The position numbers were made by a program, and so were the translations under genes. A stretch of 64,000 nucleotides of DNA. Origin: Gari tellinella. Taxonomy: Eukaryota > Mollusca > Bivalvia > Cardiida > Psammobiidae. Positions 33,191-43,580 of this stretch are shown here, piece after piece. The stretch lies in the NCBI GenBank assembly GCA_922989275.2, contig OV277861.1:18128540-18192539 (forward strand), read 5' to 3'. Position 1 is the stretch's first letter. Each line of letters starts with the position of its first letter. The notes beneath the pieces were generated by a model, which searched no databases, was not told the origin of the DNA, and was given only the letters and a program-made list of their open reading frames with translations.

Positions 33191-33383
33191 TTACAAGACC
33201 AGTCTGTGATGTCTACTCTCTGTCCAATGGAATGTTTTCCTTATTTTGTTATGTATTTCCTTATTTTTCAGTGACTGCTAAATTCAGTTGTTAATTGTAC
33301 TTTATCTTTGGAATACCTTTGTTTTAATAAGAGCTGAACCAGATTTGATTTGAATGAAAAAGATACTTTAGAATAATACATTT

Positions 33384-33608
33384 TTAACTCTTTGAATAAT
33401 ATATATAGTTGTGGAATCATGATTATCTGTGCAAAAAGTTTGGATCCTGATGAGATGCCGCATAATGCGGCATCTCATCAGGATCCAAGCTGTTTGACAC
33501 GCTGACACTGTTTTAAAAAGAAATTGTGAAAATTTTATTTTCAGAACAGTTAAGCCCACGACAATTGTTGCAGAAATTTGTTTTTTTACCCAGCATGCAA
33601 AGGGTTTA
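33384..33608. mobile_element. Family A MITE
   Basis: TTAA + CTCTTTGAATAAT and CCAGCATGCAAAGGG-TTTA. H1 hairpin 33432-33496 with GCATAATGC centre. Confidence 0.8.
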
Positions 33609-34373
33609 GTTGGTTTATGGTCTCAACGTCCCAATACCGCAACGTACCAGACGGAACGTCCCAATTATCTGGATGGAACGTCCCACTTTATAAAAATTAT
33701 AGAAAATCAGTTGTATTACACTATTTTTGTATAATTTATTGTTTTTGAGATTATTCACGATATATAATCTGATTGATTTAGGATATCTGTTATTACAAAA
33801 ATGAACACCCGATCGTAGAAAAAATTGCAAATAGTACACTCCGACGGCCGTGACGACAGCTAAAGCTAATCTCCTGATAACCTTTTTAAACAGTTTCATC
33901 CAGATTAGAGACCAACTCAATTCTCATCATATATTCCAAACTGTTTGTAAATTGGATATTAATAAAGTCACATATAGAGGATATATTGATTTAAGCAGGC
34001 GTCATATTTAGCAGAATTCATTTTCTTTGTTTTCATCAACGGGCGACTCGAAATGCAGAGAACACCACAGGAAAAGGGTTTTATGTTGTAAAAGCGTATT
34101 TTAAGGTATCTGTGCACCAGTTTATAAGTCATATATGAATTCCCGCTCAAAAAGATACTTTTATTGTCCAAAAATCGGCGACGATATGAAAAATGCCGAT
34201 CCTATCTAACCGTCGTAAACACCAACTAAAATAAATTTGATGTACTAATATCGTATTTAAAGGCATATATATATAATATTAATTGTTTAAATAACTGTAT
34301 CGACACCCCTGTTAAAAAAGTTGGCTTTTCTTGGTTTACAATCGCCGATAATTTGAAAATACCCACCTTCCTT

Positions 34374-34560
34374 AACCTATTCATCCCTGAATGGACAATT
34401 CCAGTTTCCAGCTAAGTTTTGTCCATTAATGACTATTTAGGATTGAATAAGACAATATATTGCAAACTGACATACTGTATTCGTATGACATGTGTACTCT
34501 CTCTTCATAGGTACATTATTTGTTAATGACGAGTATACTTGTCGTTAGGGCTGAATGTAT
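34374..34560. repeat. Decayed family B MITE
   Basis: TTAA + CCTATTCATCCCTG followed by the GACAATTCCAGTTTCCAGC segment typical of family B; the H2 hairpin has been replaced by unpaired sequence. Confidence 0.55.
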
Positions 34561-34934
34561 AAACCTACGAAAACGCCCCGAGTTCCCCATTTAAAATAGG
34601 GGTTATGCATTAATTCTATTTTTGGACTTTTTTTGACACTCCGGCCATGGCGTTCAAAGACACATTGAAATACCGAATACAACATTTAAAATAGGTTTCA
34701 GATATAGTCTTGAAACTTTTTTTATCAATCAAAATTTATAGTATGAACTCATGGTCGAACATTGGCGACCATATAAAAGTGCCGAGTATCCCGGACATAC
34801 GAAAACAAAAGCCGAAATTCATTTATATGTACATAATATTAGCTCGTTCCCTTATGATTATTCTTTCCAGACGCCACCCAATATGAATAATTAACTAAAT
34901 TTCCACTCTGTTATAATTAACAATCGTTTTTGCT

Positions 34935-35052
34935 AAACAGTTGTGACAACTCTGATCTATGATAACTCTATAGACAGGTATAGTAGGCCCTGACCTATGT
35001 CTGCTCTGTTTGCAGAGGCGTTAAAAGGCGTATTCATTAGGGAAAGGGTTAA
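34935..35052. repeat. TTAA-type MITE remnant
   Basis: A decayed H2-like hairpin (CAGTTGTGACAACTCTGATC ... GACCTATGTCTGCTCTGTTT) followed by GGCGTATTCATTAGGGAAAG-GG-TTAA, a family C-type right end. Confidence 0.5.
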
Positions 35053-35716
35053 GAGACCTACAAATTGGTGTTAAAACAAAAATCCCATTCAAAACGATTC
35101 TTTTATTGGATTAAATGCGGCTACACTTAAAACTGAATTGTCAATCTGCCGTTAAATTCGAAAAATCTCATTTATTAAATTTAACTTGGTACATGTACTT
35201 TTATATTGACACCGTTTTTAACAGTCCACAAAGGCATCTTCAGGGATTATTCTGTCGCAGAATGCAAGTGAGAGAAATTCTCTCATTTGTCAAAAACAAG
35301 TGAGAGATTTTCTTAGATGATGAGAGAAATTTTAATTGGTAGTCTGTTTGTACCAACAAGCACTACTGCTATATCTACTGCTTGAGATTTTTGTGTAAAT
35401 AATATTTATATGACATGGAACTGTTATTCTTCTTCTCCTTATCGAAATCTGGTGAAAAGATTTAATCCACACCATAAATTGATAGTTAACCGCACGCGCC
35501 ATTAGCGTATATGTTATCGGCAGGTTCATTTTCGTCCGTAGAGGGTCAGTTTGCGAAAACTAGTGACAAAAATTATCGGCGCAGTTACGACGATAACTAA
35601 GGAATAAAATGAACGGTATTTTGGTGCATTGTGCAGTTAGTCAATCCAGTGAAGGGAAATTACATTCCTGTTATCGAAAGCAAGTACGATCCCATGACAG
35701 AGGACATACAGTAACA

Positions 35717-35860
35717 TGTACCGGGCCGACGGTAATCCCTGCCGGTCACCCATCCAGGTTCTAACCGCACAGGACGTTGCTTAACCACGGAATTATACAA
35801 AAGTGTATAATTCTGTGGCTTAACTTCGCAACCGAGACAAACGCTTAGACAATCTGGCTA
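35717..35860 (-). pseudogene. 5S rRNA-like pseudogene
   Basis: On the minus strand, GCGAAGTTAAGC, then (after an insertion) AACGTCC, GGTTAGAACCTGGATGGGTG, ACCGGCAGGGATTACC follow the order of the animal 5S rRNA internal control region and 3' half. The 5' half is poorly preserved (GTCTCGGTTGCGAAG for the usual GTCCGATCACCGAAG). A TTTATAG lies upstream. It may be a dead 5S copy or the head of a 5S-derived SINE; the insertion makes a functional 5S RNA unlikely. Confidence 0.65.
35785..35819. mobile_element. 35-bp palindrome inserted at TTAA in the 5S-like sequence
   Basis: CCACGGAATTATAC and GTATAATTCTGTGG are separated by about 4-6 bases. TTAA occurs on both sides (35781-35784, 35820-35823), whereas 5S has one TTAA here (GAAGTTAAGC). 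It looks like a minimal TTAA-type hairpin element. Confidence 0.65.
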
Positions 35861-36344
35861 TAAAAGCTGGCTTCCACAGTCAGACTGTAGAAGTGTTTAT
35901 ATACCGTTCATTTCCGTCACATTTATCTGTCTGTAATTGTCAATTAGTCTACGTGCGGTCTGGTACACGTTTTATTCTGAACCGGATGTGTTTTGATTTT
36001 ATATATACAAAATACGGAACTCTCGGTCCTTTCCGTTTAATGGTTTGCTGTTATACTTATTGGTGCGCGGGATGCTGCGATTACGATAAGGCGTTCGACG
36101 AAATTGATCAGAAATGTTTGTAAATATCGGAAATAAATCGAGAAAAATTACGTTTCGCTCGCAAGTATCTGAGAAACGAGTGCGAGAAATATTCGCGTTA
36201 TACAAATTTTGGTGCGATATCTGTCATTTTCGTGCGAAATATTGCGGAAATCGCGGCCCAGAATGATCCCTGCATCTTTTTGAAACTTGACTGAAAGTAG
36301 TCGCAGGTTCGAAAACACATGTAATTTGAAAGAAATCGTAATAT

Positions 36345-36567
36345 CAGTAAAACTTATTCTTTCACGTTTAAACGCAAACGAAATGCAATTGCAATAAAAT
36401 GTAGGAAATGACAACTAGTGGTCAATTCTGAATTTTTATTTTAATCTGAGTGGCAAACATTAAGGAGCCTGATCAGACGCCGGGTTACTCTCCAAAATGT
36501 TTGCAATGTCAATAATAAGTTTTAGCAAAAATGCGTTTATTTGGAAAGAATAATGTGTTCTCCACTA
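36345..36567. mobile_element. Family E MITE, decayed
   Basis: CAGTAAAACTTATTCTTTCA left end, GAATAATGTGTTCTCCACT right. Hairpin 36454-36503 keeps the left arm and apex (GAGCCTGATCAGACGCCGGG, TTACTC) but most of the right arm is deleted. Confidence 0.7.
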
Positions 36568-36858
36568 TAATTACCTAACAAATCAATAGTCCAGTCAATA
36601 TTATCTGTAACAAAACTATTTAAAGTCTGATTCGACTCATACACACACACACGTAAGGGACGGGTGATTGACAGGACCAGGTCTTTTGAAGTTAGTCGAC
36701 ACAGCTTCTTATAGGTTAACCGCTTTCTGATGACATGTACTGTTTCATCTGTTTCTGCAGACTTTATTTTCGGCAGTCGGCTCCACTTCACAGTCCTTGA
36801 TATTGCCGCGCAGAGGGCGATTTTTTTTTTTTTTAAAAAGGGACCACCTGATGAGAAG

Positions 36859-36924
36859 CAAACAGTGTAGACACTGCTCAGATGACTCCTTCACGAGTTC
36901 TTTGATCAGAATCTGCACTATTTG
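36859..36924. repeat. H2 hairpin, partly decayed
   Basis: GTGTAGACACTGCTCAGATG / CTTTGATCAGAATCTGCAC arms. Confidence 0.6.
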
Positions 36925-37086
36925 ATGCCCCCGGTATCTATAAATGCGAATGCGTATAGCGTTGTCCTGTCCGTGTGTCCGTCCGTTAACTAGACTTTAC
37001 CGTTTCCTCCAGCATCAATACCACTTACTCAAATCCCTAGATACTTATACAGTTGTTGTCTTTAAATTGGTTTACGGGTAAAATAT
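36925..37086. repeat. Partial copy of the 38.2-kb tandem element
   Basis: GCGTATAGCGTTGTCCTGTC and 'GACTTTACCGTTTCCTCCAG' with 'CATCAATACCACTTACT' match the start of the element at 38180. Confidence 0.55.
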
Positions 37087-37267
37087 TTAACCCTCATCAT
37101 GTTAAGTGCGACTTGTCTAATAATTGCAAACAGGTTGTATCCAGATATGGATCCAAACTATTTGTCACTCATTTCAACCTTTCTTCTTTTTCAAATGCAT
37201 GAAAACTAATTTTCATCTTATCAGACAATATGTTTCAAAAGACGACAATTCAGCATGAACACGTTAA
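37087..37267. mobile_element. Family A MITE with shortened hairpin
   Basis: TTAA + CCCTCATCATGTTAAGTG and CAGCATGAACACG-TTAA. Hairpin 37137-37164 has lost the whole tip (TGTATCCAGATATGGATCCA). Confidence 0.65.
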
Positions 37268-38179
37268 AAACTCTTTGATCAAATCTTCAAAGTTAGCCGA
37301 CTTCGCTTCCCCGCTCAACATATTCAACTCACAACTTGGCGAAAACAAAACACTTTTCATGGGAGTATAATTATAAGGTAAATCGTTTATTTCATCAAGT
37401 GTCATATATAAACCAATAATTTGCTGTCTTATAGTGATCTAGATTCTATTATGATATCAATATCTTTTTTTTTATAATGGCAATTTCGAATTGGAATTAA
37501 ACGTTTGCTATATAAATGAAACAAGTTGGAAGTTGGTTTCTGTGTGAATAAATCAGACATTTAAAAACGTTAAGAAAAGTTAAGAAAGTCGCAAACATTT
37601 GAACAATTTATCAAAGTGTGCGACGTTCACACCCTCGCGAAAAATATTATGCTATGCGATTATCAGTGCGTGCCGAATACACAGTGGCATATTAGACTTG
37701 ACACGTGTATGTGTTACGCCTCTCGTCTGCAACTTTTCCCTTTCATGTATGCCGACATTTCAAAGAGTGTAATCGTAGACATGAAACATATACACAGTGA
37801 AAAAAGGTAGCTACTTGGGTGTGGCATTAGCGAAAGGAAACTTATCTTCTACGAAATACGAAGATTAATGCGATTTAAATCACTATTTCACTTTTGCATC
37901 AATTAATAATTGTCAAATACGGGTGATATATATAATTTTTAAAAAATGGGACGTTGGATCCACAAATGGTACGTTTATGTAGTGGGGCGTTGGTGCAGTG
38001 GGGCGTTGAGACCAGACACTGTTTAGTTTATTGGACAAGGATCTCTCCTAGTGATGTGAATGGAACTATCAACTAGAAATGTGTTGCTAAAACAATAATA
38101 TAACATGCTTGACCATAAATACAAACACTTTCTTTGTCCATAACTGACCTCAATCCAAAAATTGAACCGAAGTCAAATA

Positions 38180-38750
38180 TTAGATGCAGACGCATATAGT
38201 GATTGTCCTGTCCATCCGTCCGTCTGTCTGTGTACCAGGTTAACCAGATTTTACCATTTCTTTTAGCATCAACACCACTAACTAGAATGCTTTGATACTG
38301 ATACAATTGTTACCTTGGACCATTTCCAAACTACCTTATCACCCAACCTGAATTTGACAATGACCATAGCATCTCTTAGAGTTGGAATATTGTCAATGGG
38401 CTATTTCTTGTTTAAATAGATTTTACTGTTTCGCAGGACATCAACATCTCTAATTACTAGAATGCTTGGATACTTACAGTTATTGCCTTGACCAGTCTAA
38501 ATACACCCATATTACCCAACCTTGATTTAACCTTAACCTTGATGTAATTTGGACTTAGAATATTGTAAATGAGCCATTTCTTTGTTAACTAGATTTTACA
38601 GTTTCGCCTGACATCAACACCGCTTACTAGAATGATTGTATACTTATACAGAATGATGTTACCTTTGACCATTCCTAATACATCCATATCACCCAACCTT
38701 GATAAGACCTTGACCTTGACCTAATTTGGACTTCGAAATGATTCTGAATA
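38180..38750 (-). repeat. 172-173-bp tandem-core element
   Basis: The GATTTTAC block recurs at 38247, 38419 and 38592; each unit has 'ACATCAACACC' and 'CACCCAACCTTGAT'. It starts with CCGTCCGTCTGTCTG, so on the minus strand it ends in the GACGGACGG-type tail seen in mollusc tandem-core elements. Confidence 0.75.
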
Positions 38751-38850
38751 TATTGGCAAGAATTTGACCGGGGAAATTGAATGCAGTCCTGTTTATGAAC
38801 AAAATTTAAACATTCTTTTGTTAATGGAATATATTTGCTTTTGACTTTTG

Positions 38851-38917
38851 CAAACATGTTGGGTCCATGTTGAAATACCGAGTAACTTGGCATCTCACTT
38901 GGATCTAAAACTATTTG
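38851..38917. repeat. Decayed H1 hairpin (family A)
   Basis: CAAACATGTTGGGTCCATGT / TCACTTGGATCTAAAACTAT with ACCGAGTAACTTGGC tip. Confidence 0.6.
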
Positions 38918-39002
38918 ACACTCAGATTGTACTTCCACTGCAATACAAATAGAAATGTCATATGAGATATTAACAAGACAGACAGACAGTGAGAAAACTG
39001 GT

Positions 39003-39225
39003 TTAACCCATTACCCCATAAATATGCCTTTTTACGCCTCTTATTTATTCCTCCGCTGAAGAAAATAGTTCCATTTTAAACAGTCATGAATATGCACAAT
39101 AAGAAATAGTTTCTATATTTTAGCAGATGGTAGCTTAAATCAGGTGCATTCTGCTTTACTTTCAACCTGCTTTAAGTGGTCACCTATTTTGAAAACCGGA
39201 ATAAAGCTATGGGTTAATGGGTTAA
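39003..39225. mobile_element. Family C MITE lacking a hairpin arm
   Basis: TTAA ends, CCCATTACCCCATAAATATG left. At 39131-39178 GCTTAAATCAGG runs directly into TGCATTCTGCTTTAC: the left arm is deleted up to just past the apex. Confidence 0.8.
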
Positions 39226-39440
39226 CTCTCTGCATGCTTGGTAAAGTTTTCTTCTACAACAATATTTGTTGTCTCAGCTCCTGTTCTAAAAATACATTTT
39301 TCTAAATTTCTTTTCAAAACAGGGATAGAGTGTCAAACATTTTGGATCCTGATGAGACGCCGCATGATGCGTCGACTCATCAAGATCCAAACTGTTTGCA
39401 ACGGTAACCAAGGTTTCACCACTGGCATGCTAAAAATTAA
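39222..39440. mobile_element. Family A MITE sharing a TTAA with its neighbour
   Basis: Starts at the TTAA ending the preceding copy (CTCTCTGCATGCTTGG) and ends CTGGCATGCTAAAAA-TTAA. H1 hairpin 39334-39398 with one substituted tip (GCATGATGCGTCGAC). Confidence 0.8.
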
Positions 39441-39801
39441 AATGAAACAATCAACTTGTTGAGTACCAGGAGAAGGCTAAGTTAACGTTATTCCAAATAA
39501 AATTGATCTGTTTAAACATTTGAAAACTGGTGCAACCGGAATTAATTCCACATTGTTGCAGGCAAAACATGACTTGTACGACTAGATATAATGTGCAATA
39601 CGGAAATGCCATTTGTTTCAACTTTTAATTAAAGTCTCTGATGGCCTATAAACAGAACTTCAAAAGAGATGACACCAATCTCATACTGTGACATAAGACA
39701 GCTCAACAGTAAAGCATGTGTTTATCGTTTCCTCAATAACCAAAAGTGCAATTCAGCAATATCACTTTATGTAAAGGCTATTGTGTCTGCTTAAATAAAG
39801 G
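39441..39801. other. Stretch without a recognised feature
   Basis: Repeat-poor; no coding or RNA signal recognised. Confidence 0.35.
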
Positions 39802-39807
39802 TGAAAG

Positions 39808-40010
39808 CAGAGATCCAGATATGGGGAGTATATCAAAAACAAAAATCTTTATTTCTGCATTAAACCCGATGTTGTCACTACCCATTAGAATTGTCTCCAA
39901 GAGACAATTCTAATGAGTAGTGACATCATAGGATTTAGTGCAGTATAAATGAGAAAAAGTTGGATTTGTTCAGATTAACCCCCCCCCCCCCCCCCTTATC
40001 TGGAACACTG
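39808..40010. mobile_element. Family G MITE inserted in an H3/H4 hairpin arm
   Basis: CAGAGATCCAGATATGGGG / CTTATCTGGAACACTG. TGAAAG at 39802-39807 recurs at 40012-40017 and the flanks join into a hairpin arm (AGGTGAAAG|TAAAGCAGAAAC). H5 hairpin 39866-39932. A 17-base run of C at 39979-39995 is part of this copy. Confidence 0.8.
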
Positions 40011-40266
40011 TTGAAAGTAAAGCAGAAACCTCCTATAGGTGTTTAGCTACATGTCACTAGCTGTATTCTGCTCCATCAACAAATATTCACTTGTGGAGCT
40101 AAATTAATCCTATTACTGCATAAATGCACCTGTTTATGTATTTGATTTAATTATTCCTCCACTTATGAAAATACAGTTATAAATTATATATGCACAATAC
40201 AAAATGTTTTCTATATCCTAGCAGATGGCAGCTTAAAGCAAGCTGAATTTAGTAAAGCAAACACAC

Positions 40267-40694
40267 CTAAACCCATTACCGTATACATTTGTCTTTTTAT
40301 GCCTTTAGTTTATGCCTAAAGCGAGGAAAATAGTTCCAATTTATAAAATAGCTTAAACCCATTACCCCATAAACACACCATTTTACGCCTATGATTTATG
40401 TCTCCTCTAAACCAAACAGTTCCATTTTATACCGTCATGAATATGCTACATACTAGCAGAAAGTAGCTTAAAGCAGACTGAAAATAAAGCAGAATGTGCC
40501 TTAAGGCACACCCTGCTTTACTTTCATCATTATTTAAGTGGTCACCTACTAGAAACAGGCTATGGGGCAATGGGTTAAAACAAGCTGAAAGTAAATCAGA
40601 ATGTGTTTTAAGGCGCATTCTGCTTTACTTTCAGCCTGCTTTAAGTGGTCACCTGTTTTCAAAACTGGAAATAGGCTATGGGGCAATGGGTTAT
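40267..40694. mobile_element. Family C MITE, middle copy
   Basis: ACCCATTACCGTATACATTT left and TATGGGGCAATGGG-TTAT right. Its own hairpin (GCTTAA|AACAAGCTGAAAG) is interrupted at the base TTAA by the inner copy; the right half of the hairpin ends near 40646. Confidence 0.75.
40353..40578. mobile_element. Family C MITE, innermost copy
   Basis: Clean TTAA on both sides; ACCCATTACCCCATAAACAC and TATGGGGCAATGGG. H3 hairpin about 40461-40537, imperfect at the base. Confidence 0.85.
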
Positions 40695-40882
40695 ATAATC
40701 AAGGCACATTCTTCTTTACTTTCAACCTGCTTTAACCAAATACTTCATAGATAATACATGCTATGGAATAAAGGAGTATATGTGGAGAAGCATCTCAGGA
40801 CACCTCTACTGTATAAATCTTCACCAATGCTCTTCAAAGAAGTTGCTAGTGGATTGTTAAATGATAAAAAAAACTATATCAT

Positions 40883-41080
40883 ATGAAATATTTCGCTGTA
40901 TTGTCAAACACTGCATTGTCTTTAGACCACCCTGGGTGTATATCTACTATGAAATATTTCACTGTATTGTCAAACACTGCATTGTCTTTAGACCACCCTG
41001 GGTGTATATCTACCATGAAATCTTCCAGCAAGTATACAGGGAAAGTTCATTACAATATCCAGGCATAAATGGGTTATAAT
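40883..41080 (+). repeat. 66-bp tandem duplication
   Basis: ATGAAAT blocks at 40883, 40949 and 41015; the first two 66-bp units are nearly identical. Because 66 is a multiple of three, two frames read through as 22-residue repeats; this is a by-product, not a protein gene. Confidence 0.85.
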
Positions 41081-41730
41081 AAAAAAAATTGTTACATGAG
41101 ATTCACTTTATCATAAGTTTAATGTTCTCTAAGAGGATATTCAAGGAACAGTAGCAGTCAACCAATTTCCGAACATCAATTGAGAAAGCCATTGTGTGGA
41201 GTATTAAATGGCCGGAAGGTCTGGGAAGCTTAGTTAAGCCAAGCTCGTCATAAATTTCCATATTGTTCATCAGTATGACAGGTTATTGGTACTGTCAGGA
41301 CAATTTGTGAATAAATACACCATCGATCAAGGGAGACAATTATTACCATGCAAGGACACCGCAATGACTTAAATTAAACATAGGGAAAACAATAGAAACT
41401 TGATATCAAGAACAATAATCCTGACACAATGAATTCAGTGCGAATTACAATAATTATCAGGTTTAAATACTGTATTACAGATCGCCGTCATGCTCCCTAA
41501 CCAACTTCATTAAAATATTTAGCGTAATTACCGCAACCGATTCCAAGGCAGCCCCCTCCCCCATTGAAGCAGCCATGAATTATTCAGCCTTTAGGTTCAT
41601 GATCTGAAAGCCATAACTTAGAAACCTACCAATTGAATCAAAAACCTATTTGTCTTCGAGAATAAAAGATATTTCAAGTGGACAAAGCCAGTTAAAAGGG
41701 ATCACACAGTCACCAATGGCTCAATGTGCA
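41081..41730. other. Low-copy stretch, candidate conserved non-coding DNA
   Basis: About 600 bp free of MITEs with balanced composition, including ACAATTATTACCATGCAAGG (octamer-like) and GCCATGAATTATTCAGCC. No coding frame recognised. Confidence 0.3.
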
Positions 41731-41942
41731 TTAAACCCTTATAGTGCAGGATACCAGCAAATGCATCACTGGCAAACAGTGAAGACCCTGATCAGAGGAC
41801 TCCGTCATCCTCTGATCAGGGTCTTCACTGTTTGTTTTACTAGAGAATATTGCCTGAAAATCAACCCTCAAATATAAATAAAATGGTCATTTTTTAAAAG
41901 TGGAAATAGCTCAAAATTAAATTTCGCATTTGTGAGGGTTCA
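41731..41942. mobile_element. TTAA-type MITE with H2 hairpin
   Basis: TTAA + ACCCTTATAGTGC and GCATTTGTGAGGG (TTCA). Hairpin 41773-41834 is perfect with arms GTGAAGACCCTGATCAGAGG and apex ACTCCGTCAT. Confidence 0.75.
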
Positions 41943-42005
41943 AAAGATTGGCTAAACGTTAGAATGCACCGGAAGACCGCAGGAAATGCGATTACATTTG
42001 CAGAT

Positions 42006-42201
42006 CTAACCCTTTCCATGCTGGAAACCAGTATATGTATATTTTGCAAACAGTGCATACCCTGATCTGGGTCTGCACTGTTTGCTTCACTTTTATTTTT
42101 CTTGAAGTATGCGTAAAAAACGCCATAAATCTCAATATAAACTTGTCATTTATCAAAACGGGAACTGTCCAATATGAAAAATTCACTACAAAAAAGGTTA
42201 A
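42006..42201. mobile_element. TTAA-type MITE with H2 hairpin lacking its tip
   Basis: CTAA + CCCTTTCCATGCTGG left, AAAAAAGG-TTAA right. Hairpin 42047-42084 is cut down to GTGCATACCCTGATCTGGGT. Confidence 0.65.
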
Positions 42202-42322
42202 ATACATGAATCACTCGAGTGATCCTTTAATTTTCATCTTGTAATTTTGTTTTTAAAATATCAAATGCAATAAATCCCAATAAATCAGTCTCTCCTGCAA
42301 GGCAAAATATTTGACCAAAATC

Positions 42323-42660
42323 TGCAAACAGATTGGATCTAGATCTGGTGACAAATGAGTTGGGTGTCTGATCAGAATCCCATTTGTGCGAGTCAATTTC
42401 TGAAATCACTCTATACAGCGCTCCCTCTCTACAACGACACCCAATGGGAGACAATAAATATGTGCGTTGTTCGGAGGGAGCCGTTATCGGGAGAGAAATT
42501 GGCTTACATTTACACAACGCGGTGTCTGATCTGGATTCAAGCTCTTTGTCATTTGTCATTTAGATGTTTCTGTCAAAATGTCCATTATGTAACTTTGAGA
42601 AAAACAGCAGACGACAATTTTAAGCAGACGATATTACAGCAGTAAAAATGTTAGACATAA
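42323..42660. repeat. Family A pieces around a TIR element
   Basis: CAAACAGATTGGATCTAGAT left arm (42323) and GGTGTCTGATCTGGATTCAA right arm (near 42520) with the CAGACGACAATTTTAAGCAG block behind it; the hairpin is split by foreign sequence. Confidence 0.5.
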
Positions 42661-42743
42661 TTGTTTTGTTTGGGGAACTGTGGCTAGTGTCGTTGTAAGG
42701 AGGGAGTCGTTGTTGAGAGGGTCGTTGTAGGGAGGGAACACTG
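42416..42743. mobile_element. TA-flanked element with CGTTGTAGGGAGGGA repeats
   Basis: TA + CAGCGCTCCCTCTCTACAAC left; GTTGTAGGGAGGGAACACTG + TA right. CGTTGTA(A/G)GGAGGGA-like words recur near the right end and as GTTGTTCGGAGGGAGCCG inside. It contains family A hairpin sequence, so it is composite. Confidence 0.65.
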
Positions 42744-43090
42744 TATTTTCAACTTTTATTTAAAAACACATACCAATTAACACATTTAAAGCTGTCAATA
42801 TTAAAGAAGGGTAGGAATTTGATTGTGTATGACAGCTATAGGAGTCAAAATAATATGCCAAATTACAATTGTCGAAATTCTTTAATCCTTAAGTGATCAC
42901 CTATCTTCAATACAAGAAATAGGCTTCGCGGAGCGAAAAAGATTTCCATGAACAAAATTAAAGGGCTAATCATCTCAGTAGTAGTTGTTTTCAATCGAAT
43001 TGTCGTACAGTCTTGATTCTGATCAGACCAATAAATACCTTGAGGCTGATCAGAAGTCCAACTTGCCAGTCATTGTAAAGCAATTAAAGG
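42744..43090. other. AT-rich stretch with a family C fragment
   Basis: AAGTGATCACCTATCTTCAA near 42890 is the right inner flank of a family C copy; 43010-43070 resembles a very decayed H1 hairpin. Confidence 0.4.
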
Positions 43091-43340
43091 TTAACCCATT
43101 ACCCAATAAATACACCTTTTATGCCTCCAATTCATTCCTCCACTGAAGAAAATAGTTCTAATTTAAAACAGTCATCAAAATGCATCATAAGAAATACTTT
43201 CTATATTCTAGTAGATGATAGCTTAAAGCAGGTTATAAGTAAAGCAGAATGCGCCTTAAGGTGCATTCTGCTTTACTTAACCTGCTTTAAGTGGTAACCT
43301 ATCGTCAATACTAGAAACAGGCTATGGGGTAAAGGGTTAA
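43091..43340. mobile_element. Family C MITE
   Basis: TTAA both ends; CCCATTACCCAATAAATAC and TATGGGGTAAAGGG. H3 hairpin 43222-43291. Confidence 0.85.
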
Positions 43341-43387
43341 GTAAACTGGAATGAATACAGAAAAGATGATGCTAATTTGATTAATTT

Positions 43388-43580
43388 CAGGGCTCCAGAT
43401 AAGCGGGAGTAAACATAACAAATCCAACATTTTTTTATTTGTTTCAGCACCAAATCCTATGGTGTCACTACACATTAGAATTGTCTCGAAGAGACAATTC
43501 TAATGAGTAGTGACACCATAGGATTTAATGCAGAAATAAAGATTTTAGTTTTTTAAATACTCCCCTTATCTGGAGCTCTG
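43388..43580. mobile_element. Family G MITE
   Basis: CAGGGCTCCAGATAAG / CTTATCTGGAGCTCTG. H5 hairpin 43456-43522 almost perfect with TTGTCTCGAAGAGACAA tip (A-T replacing the usual C-G pair). Flanks TAATTT and AATTTT. Confidence 0.85.

Larger units (their letters stand above)
33618..38014. mobile_element. Possible 4.4-kb element with AACGTCCCA repeats at both ends
   Basis: Left end TGGTCTCAACGTCCCA and, inverted at the right, TGGTCTCAACGCCCCA (15 of 16). AACGTCCC/AACGTACC-like words recur three or four times near each end. No target duplication was found and the open frames inside (33615-33920 minus, 35893-36123 plus, 37616-37810 plus) show no transposase motif. Several MITEs and a 5S-like sequence lie inside, so it is old or composite. 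Confidence 0.45.
40104..40740. mobile_element. Family C MITE, outermost of three nested copies
   Basis: TTAA + TCCTATTACTGCATAAATGC starts the outer copy. Its hairpin left arm reaches GTAAAGCAAACACACC and resumes at AAGGCACATTCTTCTTTACT after the nested insert, so the hit was in the CCTTAAGG apex. Confidence 0.7.

Noticed and set aside
36925..37086. Independent tandem repeat
   Set aside because: It matches the start of the 38.2-kb element, so it is treated as a partial copy of it.
40861..41079. Small protein with 22-residue repeats
   Set aside because: The repeat unit is 66 bp, a multiple of three, so tandem DNA duplication alone produces repeated peptides. Two frames are open, and diverged DNA copies elsewhere are not open.
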